DNA from: Sedimentisphaera salicampi
Lineage (GTDB): Bacteria; Planctomycetota; Phycisphaerae; Sedimentisphaerales; Sedimentisphaeraceae
Assembly (NCBI RefSeq): GCF_002117005.1
Contig: NZ_CP021023.1
Location: 1,736,001-1,800,000 of the forward strand
Length of the DNA: 64,000 bases
Direction: 5' to 3'
This document shows, one piece after another, positions 28,901 through 37,200 of the stretch (position 1 is the stretch's first letter; each line of letters begins with the position of its first letter). A program made the translations under genes and the position numbers. The notes beneath the pieces were generated by a model, which was not told the DNA's origin, ran no database searches, and was given only the letters and a program-made list of their open reading frames with translations.

Positions 28901-30217
28901 CGCTGTTACAGCGGCCTCGCCTGAGGCTGTTACATCAAACTCAGAAACGTCATTCTCTGCGGTGAGAGAAGCGTCCTGACCGGCTTGCACCTTTGCATCA
29001 GCAATAGAATCGCCTGCTGTGAGCGTGGCATCCTCACCGGCAGTTGTATCGGAGCTGTTAATGCTTCCAGCAGCTTCGATATCTGCATTGCCGGCGGTGG
29101 CTGATGCAACTGAATTATTTATATCACCAGATGTGGTCTTAACAGAGGCATTCTGACCTGCTGTTACCTGAGACTGGGCTATCGTATCGCCCGCAGTAAG
29201 CTCTGCATCCGATGAAGCAGTTATCTCTGCCGAATCAAGCCCATCATATTCTCTTACATAAACAGAACCTGAATTCGAGACGGCCTTAGCATCTGAAACA
29301 TCTGTCTGTATGCTCTGGCCGGCAGAATCAGGGCCTCCAATATCACTTTCAGCCTCAGCTTCAAAATTATCTGCCTGAATATCATTGCCGCTGTCGGTAT
29401 CACTGATACCTCCTTTGGTAGATTTAAGCTTTATATTAGCCCCGGAAATGGCCATTGAATAGATATCGCCTGAAGCTGCTATGAAGGCATCGTTGTTGTC
29501 TGCTTCCACATTACCGGCTTTAACATCATTCAATAATGTTCCCATTTCAACATCCGGCAGCTCTAAATCTGCGCCTTTGAAATTAGTTATTGTTATCTTA
29601 TTGCCGGCACCTATGGCTATAGAACCGTCCGGGATTTTAATAGTACCGTTGTTTATGAACTTTCTCCCCAGCAGAACAGCTTTGTCTGTACCGGCCATAT
29701 CCAATGTCCCGTCCACCTGCAGATCGCCTGTAGCACCTGCAAAGGTAAGATTGTCATTGAGAAAATCTGTATCAGAGATATTCAGCCCAGAAGCAAGAAA
29801 CCGATTTACATTGATGCTCGCCCCATCTCCAAAATAAATACCTGCGGGATTAACAAACAGCACCTGCCCGTTACCGGTTATGCTGCCGTTAATTTGGGAG
29901 GGATTAGCAAAATTTATACGATTTAGGATTGCCGCATCATTGCCTGCAGTCTGATTAAAATTTACTGCCCATGCAGAATCTACATTGAACTTAGAATAAT
30001 TGACTATATTCTTAAGTTCTGTAGTAGTGAAGCTGACGTTTTGCCCATTTACTGAATAATTTACATTACCTTGAACAGGGTTATAGCCCTCAATCATATC
30101 CTCTACCACATCTTCAGCGTAACAGCTGAAAACAGGCAGATTGAATGCTATTGAAAAGCACGCAAGTATAATTAAAGCGTCTCTTACAATTTTTGAAAAA
30201 GCAAATAAAGATTTCAT
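19982..30217 (-). CDS. TpsA-like giant exoprotein (filamentous haemagglutinin N-domain) with super-repeats
   Basis: 3411 aa. An extended signal peptide (1-~34, ending SCYA) is followed by a TPS/haemagglutination-activity domain at ~38-230. Diagnostic motifs there are AILNRINFANPSQINGSITG and LFVNPAGIYFGDGASINVNRF, recognised by a TpsB POTRA domain. Residues ~325-2900 are an acidic Ala/Thr/Asp/Gly-rich repeat region built of short strand units (AGxDAxLTAxxSI) that should form a very long right-handed beta-helix. It is organised as about 3.3 copies of a 777-residue super-repeat. The last ~500 residues are non-repetitive, and the terminal ~250 contain charged helices ending FFEEDTED; no toxin motif was recognised. 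The gene lies 37 bp downstream of its tpsB and 14 bp upstream of clpV. It would be secreted through TpsB to the cell surface as an adhesin or contact-dependent factor. Confidence 0.9.
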   Translation of the reverse strand: MKSLFAFSKIVRDALIILACFSIAFNLPVFSCYAEDVVEDMIEGYNPVQGNVNYSVNGQNVSFTTTELKNIVNYSKFNVDSAWAVNFNQTAGNDAAILNRINFANPSQINGSITGNGQVLFVNPAGIYFGDGASINVNRFLASGLNISDTDFLNDNLTFAGATGDLQVDGTLDMAGTDKAVLLGRKFINNGTIKIPDGSIAIGAGNKITITNFKGADLELPDVEMGTLLNDVKAGNVEADNNDAFIAASGDIYSMAISGANIKLKSTKGGISDTDSGNDIQADNFEAEAESDIGGPDSAGQSIQTDVSDAKAVSNSGSVYVREYDGLDSAEITASSDAELTAGDTIAQSQVTAGQNASVKTTSGDINNSVASATAGNADIEAAGSINSSDTTAGEDATLTAGDSIADAKVQAGQDASLTAENDVSEFDVTASGEAAVTANAGSIQDTDGDSDVTAADAVLTANGDIGSDASNIGTDADTLKADSENGSVYVSEADGLDSLNAEAGVDADITAGDTIAQADVQAGSDAAIETTAGSIENTAAAAGSNVSLTAAQSIAEFDVTAGDQAGEKASLTALAGDITDTDAEIDVTAKNAELTAASGSIGTDADKVQTDVSTLNADAAGSAYIVEDDGLADAAVTAGDAGYLESGGTIDSAEMTAGSAEIVTTTGDIRNSVVESTSGDTSLTAENNIEDFDITSSQDASLTAENGGVIDKDTDSDVSAADLAITAEKGIGGLDNYINTTVDTLTAESANGSVYVSETDSLNGAVVNAKASGQDVMLDAGGAIGQLEAEAGRDAGVEADGDITDSQVTATTGNADIESAGSINSSDTTAGADATLTAGDSIADAKVQAGQDSSLTAENDVSEFDVTASGEAAVTANAGSIQDTDADSDVTAADAVLTADGDIGSDASNIGTDADTLTADSENGSVYVSEADGLDSLNAEAGVDADITAGDTIAQADVQAGSDASIETTAGSIENAVVAAGANAYLTALDSIRNAEVDAANNAELAAGGSIADTVVDAGQDASLTAENNISEFDITAGNKAVLTANSGSITDSDESVDVTASAAELEADGSAGGPAAAIGTQVSELTADSANGSVHISEKDGLDSAEITASSDAELTAGDTIAQSQLTAGQNASVKTTSGDINNSVASATAGNADIEAAGSINSSDTTAGANATLTAGDSIADAKVQAGQDSSLTAENDVSEFDVTASGEAAVTANAGSIQDTDADSDVTAADAVLTANGDIGSDASNIGTDADTLTADSENGSVYVSEADGLDSLNAEAGVDADITAGDTIAQADVQAGSDAAIETTAGSIENAAAAAGSNVSLTAAQSIAEFDVTAGDQAGEKASLTALAGDITDTDAEIDVTAKNAELTAASGSIGTDADKVQTDVSTLNADAAGSAYIVEDDGLADAAVTAGDAGYLESGGTIDSAEMTAGSAEIVTTTGDIRNSVVESTSGDTSLTAENNIEDFDITSSQDASLTAENGGVIDKDADSDVSAADLAITAEKGIGGLDNYINTTVDTLTAESANGSVYVSETDSLNGAVVNAKASGQDVMLDAGGAIGQLEAEAGRDAGVEADGDITDSQVTATTGNADIESAGSINSSDTTAGADATLTAGDSIADAKVQAGQDSSLTAENDVSEFDVTASGEAAVTANSGSIQDTDADSDVTAADAVLTADGDIGSDASNIGTDADTLTADSENGSVYVSEADGLDSLNAEAGVDADITAGDTIAQADVQAGSDASIETTAGSIENAVVAAGANAYLTALDSIRNAEVDAANNAELAAGGSIADTVVDAGQDASLTAENNISEFDITAGNKAVLTANSGSITDSDESVDVTASAAELEADGSAGGPAAAIGTQVSELTADSANGSVHISEKDGLDSAEITASSDAELTAGDTIAQSQLTAGQNASVKTTSGDINNSVASATAGNADIEAAGSINSSDITAGADATLTAGDSIVDAKVQAGQDSSLTAKNDVSEFDVTASGDAAVTANAGSIQDTDADSDVTAADAVLTANGDIGSNASNIGTDADTLTADSENGSVYVSEADGLDSLNAEAGVDADITAGDTIAQADVQAGSDAAIETTAGSIENAAAAAGSNVSLTAAQSIAEFDVTAGDQAGEKASLTALAGDITDTDAEIDVTAKNAELTAASGSIGTDADKVQTDVSTLNADAAGSAYIVEDDGLADAAVTAGDAGYLESGGTIDSAEMTAGSAEIVTTTGDIRNSVVESTSGDTSLTAENNIEDFDITSSQDASLTAENGGVIDKDTDSDVSAADLAISAEKGIGGLDNYINTTVDTLTAESANGSVYVSETDGLNGAVVNAKASGQDVMLDAGGAIGQLEAEAGRDAGVEADGDITDSQVTATTGNADIESAGSINSSDTTAGADATLTAGDSIADAKVQAGHDSSLTAENDVSEFDVTASGEAAVTANSGSIQDTDADSDVTAADAVLTANGDIGSDASNIGTDADTLTADSENGSVYVSEADGLDSLNAEAGVDADITAGDTIAQADVQAGSDAAIETTAGSIENAVVAAGANAYLTALDSIRNAEVDAANNAELAAGGSIADTVVDAGQDASLTAENDISEFDITAGNKAVLTANSGSITDSDESVDVTASAAELEADGSAGGPAAAIGTQVSELTADSANGSVHISEKDGLDSAEITASSDAELTAGDTIAQSQVTAGQNASVKTTSGDINNSVASATAGNADIEAAGSINSSDTTAGEDATLTAGDSIADAKVQAGQDASLTAENDVSEFDVTASGEAAVTANAGSIQDTDGDSDVTAADAVLTANGDIGSDASNIGTDADTLKADSENGSVYVSEADGLDSLNAEAGVDADITAGDTIAQADVQAGSDAAIETTAGSIENTAAAAGSNVSLTAAQSIAEFDVTAGDETRLTASNGSISDTDGDVDFYSEDLYLTSNDDLNLDEFGVEDKENSEADLISTSGKVSTQLADKWEKITADGETGVELKGEADIRTGELSANTGNIHVESEKGGISLDGNVEAENSGVNITAEKGLVQTSGTPGKISVDIIGYSDQNTDQNTGTVSGSGVELPSGEGLAALIIRSGEDVVVSGKLTANGSFDPSVNDDRSSVDFRDSGELGGEPSDIAIYLSAGEENSGEGSITLENLVNSGNGTLVIDAQDSVKFNKQFEDSVLDGTSQLARIEAVSRKTNTLDEASENRKNTLPFADSKIENEETKFDDHLVYVFRGKTPAEVLELIVSPDEAVFKPFSFDYSDQVDSSSLNVKELLSWLLNFVGNEKVHFTKAESDYYITDSKPVRAAQRLRRYDLILSDTDGFKESLNALFEDFSKQSSFSVEEGFGEDRNLYSKFNQFLNLRYNKGDANAETVFQWNNAYQSFMNELTGNEIHLEQDDVEDLMAAKRVEVTKDSNKAVRSYMDFFEEDTED
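21541..29244 (-). repeat. 2331-bp super-repeat, three full copies plus ~710 bp of a fourth, inside tpsA
   Basis: The same sequence recurs exactly every 2331 bp: copies run about 21541-23871, 23872-26202, 26203-28533 and a partial copy 28534-29244 that diverges after the shared CAAGCCCATC. Copies differ by isolated substitutions and I see no frame-breaking indel. Each 777-codon unit contains two near-identical sub-blocks 1017 bp apart (for example GAACGTCGGC at 21661 and 22678). Confidence 0.93.
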
Positions 30218-30254
30218 TTTAATTCCTCTTATAACTTAAGATCACCAATATGCA

Positions 30255-33200
30255 TTACCAACGATATATGAAGCGAACACTCCATCTTTGATCGCCCTTT
30301 TCAGTTTCTTCTGTATCTTCAAACGGGAAGCCGCAGTAAATTTCACCTTCAAGATTTTCGCCAAATCCCCAAACAGCACCAAGGCCTGCTGAGAAAAGCT
30401 CCTGAGAATCGTCTTCACCTGCAATGGGATCGACGAAATCGGGCTTGCCGTAATCTGCGAAACCTGCCAAAGCTATCCTAGAAAATTTATCGCTTTTAAC
30501 TTTTTCATCTTCTGAGTCTTTCCGGTAATTCATAAAACCAAGTAAATCCAACTCATACTGCAAACTAGCATTATAGCCGCCGTCTGCAACTATCTCATCC
30601 TCTTCATAGCCCCTTACAGAATTAAATCCGCCAAAGGTGCTCATTTTGGATGAGACAAGCCTGTCTGAGGAATAGATGTATTCAAAATCAGTTTTCAAGC
30701 GATGTATTTTACTTTCCCCAAAGAATTGGTCATGATTGAAGTTCACAGATAATATACTGAAATCGGGCTCTGCTCTGCGTCTTGCCTTATCAAATTCCTC
30801 TTCAGAAGACCCGTCGTAATTATAATCCACGCCAACCTCAACTCGCGTTTTATTCAGGCCCTGGTCTCTGTAAAGGACGAGCCCGCCGCCGAGCATTTCC
30901 AAATCAATATCAGTGTCAATGCCGATACTGCTGTTACCGAATACACGGTTAATATAAGATTTTTCAGAACTTACCCCTGCCTTTGCATCAAGCATCCATT
31001 CGCCTGCACTGAAAAGATTTAAGATAAATTCCGTTCCGTAGATTTCACCCTCACCACGGAAAAGCAAATCTGATATCGCCTGAGAATCGGAATCAAATTG
31101 GCTGTATCCATAGTAAACTCTATTCTGAAGGTAGGGAGTGAAGAACGGGAACTTATATGAGGCGAAAACAGAGTAATTGTCCTTGAACGCCTGTGATGGT
31201 TCTTCAAAAAGACCGCCCTGATAGAATATTGTGGCCGTATCATTTCTTCCTGTAAGGTTTGTAGTAGTAAGACCTATAACAGGGTCCCACTGTCTTTCTT
31301 CAGAGCCGGAATTATCAATCTGAGCGAGGATATGCCAAGGCCTTCTCTCATAGAATTGATATTCAATATTCATAGTATTCGGGTCATCACCTCTGCTTAC
31401 CACAGGACTGACATACAAATCTGGATTCTGATTAAGAACTTGAACAAAGCTGTTAAGCTCATTATGTTTAATCAATTCGCCTTTTTTCGCTGGCGACCAA
31501 GACTGGACTATCTCAGCATCAATATGGCCGTCTTCTTTCTTTTCAGGCAAACCGGTTTTGGTTTCAGAGTCCACGTTGTAGTATTTACTGGATGATTCGC
31601 CTACTTTGCCCTCAATCACATTTATATTAAGCTTATTATTCTTCAGTCCGCCCTGGCTGTTCATTTCTGTTGCAGGGACATACACAAATATACCGGAATA
31701 ACGTTTGTTGTACTGCTCAAGGATATATTTGATCAATCCCTGAATCTCTGCCTTAGAAACCTGCTCGGATTTAGACTGCTTCATAAGAAGCTTATGAAAA
31801 ACGGTAAGGTCGTAATGTTTTTCTTCTTCGCCCTTTTCAGAATATATTACAGGCATATTTTCTATAAGCTCACTGTCAGGGATATGCTCATTGCCAAAAA
31901 TAGCAAAGTCTTCAACTTTGAATTTCTGATCAGAGCTCTGATAATCCAGATAAGAAGGAACCGATGCCTCTGCAATCAGGTAATCGTATTTCAGGTTGCT
32001 GGCCTTCAGGTCGGCTAAATATTTCTCTTTCAGCTGTTTCTTTTTATTCTCGTATTCAGCCTTGAGCTTCTTTATAGCCTCTTTATTCCCTTCGAGTTTT
32101 TTCAGCGAATCTTTATAGGCCCGCTCTTCGTCGGCGAGGTTTGCCTTATAAGCGTTTTTAATAGATCTATTGGTTTCCTTGCGACGCTGATTCAGTCTTT
32201 TTTTCTGTGCGGAAATTTTCTTTTCTTCGCTGCGAGCCATTACCTCTTTGAGTTTATCAACAGGCTGATCTGAATATTTCTCTTCAATGTATTCCTCTGA
32301 GCCGCCCGCATCAGCATACTTATCTGAATATTCTTCCAACACCTGAGCATACTGAGATTTGATGCTCTCATTTCTATCCTCATGCTTAGATCTTATTTCT
32401 TCGCGTTCGGACTCATACTCTGAGCTCAGCCCTTTTATCTGACGTTCTCTGTCAATCTTTAATGCTGCTATTCTGGTATTGAGTTTTTCCTGCTCGGCAG
32501 GGCTTTCAGCCTTTTCAGATTTCCTGAGGTTCTTTTTCAATACAGCAATCTGCTCAGAACAGTTCTTTCTGATGCTTTCCTTTTTGGCTTCATAATCCTC
32601 TCTGGCATCGTGCAAGGCTTCTTTCAAATCTTTTACGATTTGCTCTTCCTTAATGGAAAGCTCTTCAAGTTTTTTGATAAGCTGTTTTTCAATAGCTTTG
32701 AGCTTCTCATCGCTGTCCGGCATGGGGGCTTCAGATTCATCTGCCGGCTTTTCTTTCTTATCAGCTTCCTGCTTGCCCTTGTCTTTAACAGCAGCCTTGC
32801 TTTTATCGGATTGTTTAGCTTTCTCTGCCTTCTCAGCGGCTCTAAGAGAAGATTCAAGTCTTTTCTCTTTTTCGCTTAATTCCTTTTTCACAGCTTTGAC
32901 CTGCTGCAAGGAATTTTTGTACTGGTCTTTGAGTTCCTTAAGCCTTTTTTTGTGCCTGGCCTCAAGGGCTTTTTTCTCATTATCCAGCCTTTGCTTAATT
33001 TTCTTCTTCTCGCCTGAGACAAAGAGTCCTCCAAGACCAGCAACCCCGGCCTCTTCTTTACGCTTTTTGACTGCTAAGATCTTCTTTTTATAAGAAGCTT
33101 TTTCAGCCTTCACCTTTTGTTCGTACTGCTCTTTTGCATTTTCCTTCTGCACCTCAAGCCTTTCCTCAAGGAAAGGTTTTTGAGATTTGAATTGCTCCAT

Positions 33201-33314
33201 CTCCCTTTTAATCTCCGCAGCAGACCTTTGATCTGCACTCTCCGCAAAGACATTTGCGGGGAGAAGGCAATAAAGTGCAAAAAACAACACTGGCATTAAC
33301 TTTAAATCTTTCAT
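30255..33314 (-). CDS. TpsB-family outer-membrane transporter with a long N-terminal coiled coil
   Basis: 1019 aa from the ATG at 33314-33312, chosen because it begins a good signal peptide (MKDLKLMPVLFFALYCLLPANVFA). A TTG start six codons earlier would overlap the previous stop. Residues ~25-455 are extremely Lys/Glu-rich heptads, a predicted coiled coil that ordinary FhaC/ShlB proteins lack. A POTRA-type region follows from ~465 (FKVEDFAIFGNEHIPDSEL; later NKLNINVIEGKVG). The beta barrel runs from ~658 (RPWHILAQIDNSGSEERQWDP, LTGRNDT, SVRGYEED) to the aromatic terminus RFIYRW. SVRGYEED corresponds to the conserved VRGY motif of the L6 loop. It exports the TpsA encoded 37 bp downstream and starts 10 bp after the tagF-like gene. 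Confidence 0.9.
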   Translation of the reverse strand: MKDLKLMPVLFFALYCLLPANVFAESADQRSAAEIKREMEQFKSQKPFLEERLEVQKENAKEQYEQKVKAEKASYKKKILAVKKRKEEAGVAGLGGLFVSGEKKKIKQRLDNEKKALEARHKKRLKELKDQYKNSLQQVKAVKKELSEKEKRLESSLRAAEKAEKAKQSDKSKAAVKDKGKQEADKKEKPADESEAPMPDSDEKLKAIEKQLIKKLEELSIKEEQIVKDLKEALHDAREDYEAKKESIRKNCSEQIAVLKKNLRKSEKAESPAEQEKLNTRIAALKIDRERQIKGLSSEYESEREEIRSKHEDRNESIKSQYAQVLEEYSDKYADAGGSEEYIEEKYSDQPVDKLKEVMARSEEKKISAQKKRLNQRRKETNRSIKNAYKANLADEERAYKDSLKKLEGNKEAIKKLKAEYENKKKQLKEKYLADLKASNLKYDYLIAEASVPSYLDYQSSDQKFKVEDFAIFGNEHIPDSELIENMPVIYSEKGEEEKHYDLTVFHKLLMKQSKSEQVSKAEIQGLIKYILEQYNKRYSGIFVYVPATEMNSQGGLKNNKLNINVIEGKVGESSSKYYNVDSETKTGLPEKKEDGHIDAEIVQSWSPAKKGELIKHNELNSFVQVLNQNPDLYVSPVVSRGDDPNTMNIEYQFYERRPWHILAQIDNSGSEERQWDPVIGLTTTNLTGRNDTATIFYQGGLFEEPSQAFKDNYSVFASYKFPFFTPYLQNRVYYGYSQFDSDSQAISDLLFRGEGEIYGTEFILNLFSAGEWMLDAKAGVSSEKSYINRVFGNSSIGIDTDIDLEMLGGGLVLYRDQGLNKTRVEVGVDYNYDGSSEEEFDKARRRAEPDFSILSVNFNHDQFFGESKIHRLKTDFEYIYSSDRLVSSKMSTFGGFNSVRGYEEDEIVADGGYNASLQYELDLLGFMNYRKDSEDEKVKSDKFSRIALAGFADYGKPDFVDPIAGEDDSQELFSAGLGAVWGFGENLEGEIYCGFPFEDTEETEKGDQRWSVRFIYRW

Positions 33315-33324
33315 ACAGCAAACC

Positions 33325-34281
33325 CTAAACAAATCTAACTTTAAAATTATTTTCGAATTCTTCCGTTTTGTAAGGAATCTCTGTTGTTAAAGGCATTTGG
33401 GCTAACCCAGCCTTTAAGCAATAAAGATTCCTTGCTTCCGGCTTTCCTACTATCAAATCAAAATAGTTTTTCTCAGAAGGCATAAAAATGAACTTATCCA
33501 AAGCCGATGAGAAAAACTTCTCTATAAAACTCAGCCAGATCACCAAGCCGCGTTTAACACTGTAATTTTCAAAGCCTTCAAACGCTTCAAACATCAAATT
33601 ATCCGGCACCCTTACCTCCCATACATCTTTATCTGAAATTTTTTCGTTCTGAAAATTAGACAAATGTACATGGTCTTTCAAAAGCTGATAACAAACCCTC
33701 TTAAGCTTTTCTGAAACAACCCCCTCGTCAAAGAGAACATCTTTCAGTCCTTCAAACTTCACATCCTTGTTTTTTGGACTTTTTTCTATGTCATTAAAAA
33801 TTGAACAGAATTTTTCTTCAGTTGCTTTGACAATATCTTCTAATTCTGCGAAAGCCCCGGCGGCTTGTATTTCATCCTGGACTTCGTCGAATAAATCCAT
33901 ATTAAACTCGCTCTCTTCGCTGAAAAGCTCATAACTGCTTTGCACACAAATTAACATCGGGTAATCGCGTCTTCCTTTTCCGTCTGATGATGCCCAGAGC
34001 TTTCCGAAAAGAACATCCCTGCCGAGCTTCCAAACATAGTAATGCGAGAAAGGAATTAAACTGGCGTTATCTATTTCGCTCCACAGCCCCTTATCAATCA
34101 CTTTGCCTATACCCTCAGAATACACAAGATCTCTAAAACGGGTTACAAGTTCGCTTCGCTCCCCGATGATTTCCATATGATCATCAAACACTGGGTGTTT
34201 ACCGAAAAGAGCGACACGCACATTCTTATCGTTTTCAGCTTTCTTAGTAAATCTTTTAAAGAAATTTGAACCTTTTAACAT
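33325..34281 (-). CDS. tagF: TagF/ImpM-like T6SS-associated protein
   Basis: 318 aa, cytoplasmic. The segment VALFGKHPVFDDHMEIIG matches the position and pattern of the GKLPxRGDF signature of TagF (DUF2094) proteins. LWASSDGKGRRDYPMLICV corresponds to the family's GRxxPL stretch. TagF proteins repress or tune T6SS firing post-translationally by sequestering Fha/TssL-type partners. The match is to a divergent branch, not to the proteobacterial form. The start follows the tssM stop immediately, as is usual for tssM-tagF pairs. Confidence 0.6.
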   Translation of the reverse strand: MLKGSNFFKRFTKKAENDKNVRVALFGKHPVFDDHMEIIGERSELVTRFRDLVYSEGIGKVIDKGLWSEIDNASLIPFSHYYVWKLGRDVLFGKLWASSDGKGRRDYPMLICVQSSYELFSEESEFNMDLFDEVQDEIQAAGAFAELEDIVKATEEKFCSIFNDIEKSPKNKDVKFEGLKDVLFDEGVVSEKLKRVCYQLLKDHVHLSNFQNEKISDKDVWEVRVPDNLMFEAFEGFENYSVKRGLVIWLSFIEKFFSSALDKFIFMPSEKNYFDLIVGKPEARNLYCLKAGLAQMPLTTEIPYKTEEFENNFKVRFV

Positions 34282-37200
34282 TTACCTATCAACTCCCAAA
34301 TTTCCTGCTTTCTGCCAAGTGCTCAAATGCGGCAGATCAATCTTGTCCTCTTCACGACAATCTTTATTTTCGAAAAGCTCCAATCTTAAAATTATATGAT
34401 AATCTGTGTGCGGCTCTTCCTGGCAGTGCAGCGGAAGCTTGAACACCCCATTATCTTCAAACCTGTTACCTGCCCACAGCTTCAAGCCTCCCCACATGGT
34501 TTCATCCGAAAAGCTTGCTGTTTTCCCCCTCTTGGTTTTGTATTCATAAGCATTAACAGAAATAACTGAAGGGTTATGTGAAGGATATTTAACAGGCTCA
34601 TCAAAGAGGTAATCAGCATCCAAGGTCTTCAATGAGCGACTGTTAAACTGAACACTCCCGAACTTATTTAAAATGCTTTTCTGTTTTTCCAAAGACTCTA
34701 TGGCGAGTTTATAGTAATACTCTTCTCCTTCCTCTGGAATTATCTTTGACAAAACATCACATTCTTTGATGTATTCTGGGTTAATAATATTTTCCGGCCT
34801 GAACAGTGTTTTCAATTCCTTATCAATATCGCCTACACCAAACTCCGGAGACTCAGCAAAATTTGAGAACGAAATTGAAGCAACATTCTCCCTGTATCCG
34901 GCAGCTCCCTGTGCTGTAAGCTCTTTATCTGAATTCAAGTTAAGCGGAAAACGGTGAAGGTATTCCTGAAGCTCTTCAACAGAGCTTTTGAATTTGCTTT
35001 TGTAATCATCAGCTAAAGTTTGAATGAAGCTTAATGTCAGTTTATAGCAGCAATAAGAAAGGAGTTTATGCTCATTAGAATTAGAATAGAAATAATCTTC
35101 CAGATTACCTTCAAGAATTCCTCTCCTTGCTTCAAAGACATCTTTTCCCAGTGCCTCCCATGACCCAAAGACATCATCGAAATCATCAGTGAATGAATTA
35201 AGCTTAACCCTGTCTTTGTCTTCTTGGAAATCTTTAATCCGCGAACCGGTTAATTCATAAGGGTAATAGCCCACAGCATCATCTACATCGTTAAGCAGCA
35301 GTTCGATTTTTTCGAGATAATTCGCTCTCTTGATCTTTAAATATTTCTCTTCCCAGCTCTTCGAGGAAGCAGCGTATTGATCTAAGAATTTTTGAGGATA
35401 TTCATAAAGCCAGTAATCTCGGTAATTCTTAAAATATTCTTCATACTCTTGATTTACATAATTTGTGAATTTCCCTTCATCCTTTATATATTCAGAGTCT
35501 GAGAAATCTGATTCGAAGCTCTTCTGCAAATCTTCAAAGCCGGATTTGAGCTTCCCGGCAATCGGAGGTGAAAAACCTCTTTCGAAGACAAACTGAGTGC
35601 TGAAATTATCTGGATTTGAGTTGGTGCTGTAATTTTCATTTATCAGCTCCTTCAGTCCCGAATCTTCAGCAGGCAGTTTCTTCACGGTTTTACTGATTAA
35701 TTCTGCCATCTTAAATTTTGAAACAAAATTCTCCGCGCTGAACTCTTTACCATCAGCTAAGGCTGCCCTATTATTCTGAACATCTTCCACTGTTTCAGCT
35801 AGATCTTCCCAGTTGTCCTTAAAATTAAAGATGCTCAGCTTATCAAAATCCTTATTCAGGAGCCCTTCAATTGCAGAAGCATAATTGCGGCAGCTCTCTA
35901 ATGTTCGTTCACCTTTCCCTAACACGAAACTGTGATAATCCTGAACTTTCTTTTTATAATCATCCCCGCCAGTAAAACTTTTCACGCTGCTTTTCACGTC
36001 CTCAAGTTTTTTATTTACAAAGCTTGCGAAAGCTTTTTTGAATGGATGCTCACTGCTCCCTTCAGATAAACCTGAAACTGAATCAGCCGCATTATTCAAA
36101 ATCTCATTTTGTTTTTCCGAGCCTGCCTTCTCTTTCAGGCTGTCAACCAAACCTGGCTTGAGATAGTTCTGAAGATCCCGTTTCATAAAATCTATGAAAT
36201 CTGAAACGTTCTTCTTATAGTCCTCGGAGATATCATCCCACTGGTCAGTCAGGCTTTCGGATTCAATGAATTCAGATTCCTGGATCGTTTCATACGAGCT
36301 GTTTAATTCTTTAATGCGTTTCTCAACGGATTTCTTTGCATCTTCAATAACAGCACTGCTTTTTATTTCTTCCGGCAAGACATCATCTGATGGATATTCT
36401 GCAAACAGCTCATTGTAATAATCCTTGTAGGAGCTTAAATCAGAGATAAAAACCCTGAATCTTTTTATCTTTTGATTTTTATTCGGCTTCTCCCAGCTTT
36501 CAGCAAATTCGGCGATAACCTTTTCAATTTTGTCATCAAAGGCAGCTAACTGATTTTTTCCGGCGCTTTTATCGCCCTCTGTCTTGGAGGAAAGCATTTC
36601 AGTCAAATCGAACTTAGCGTCATCAGCTTCTTTTGAAAACCAATCTTTGTAAACTCTATTAAGATTTTTGAACGCCTGATTACTTGAGCCTGATTCTGAA
36701 TTCAAAACAATCTCTGCCGGCCATTCCAGATAGCTTTTTGCTTGATTCTTTAGTTCTAAGCTGCTTTCAAGGTCAACCCCGAGCCTCGCCGCGATCAACT
36801 GCCTTAATGCAACAACAGCATTGATATAAGCCTCGTTTTTATCCTCATAACTTCCCCATTCAAACTCTTCCAATTCCACAAGGGCGTTTTTGATTATCGG
36901 CCAGAGAACATTGGCTTTATACAGCCTTCCGTACGCCTGAACAGTTTGGTCGACAAATCCCGGCGAGAAAAGCTGAGCAGGCTTAAACATCAAAGGAACA
37001 CCTTCCTGCCTGAAATTCTTGAGCTTTTCACTTAAATCAAAATAAAATTCGTTACGAGGCAGCTCTTTGCCTGTAGAATCAAAAAGCATTTTTTTATTGC
37101 CGAGAAAATCGCCTGAATCATTCACAACACTAATTGACTTTAGGTTTCCAATGTCCCAGCTTTTAGCGCTGAAATACTCCTTAATACCTCCCACCGTTTT

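Noticed and set aside
21541-29244. Possible CRISPR array or satellite repeat
   Set aside because: Units are long, in frame, contiguous and coding, with no spacer structure and no cas genes nearby.
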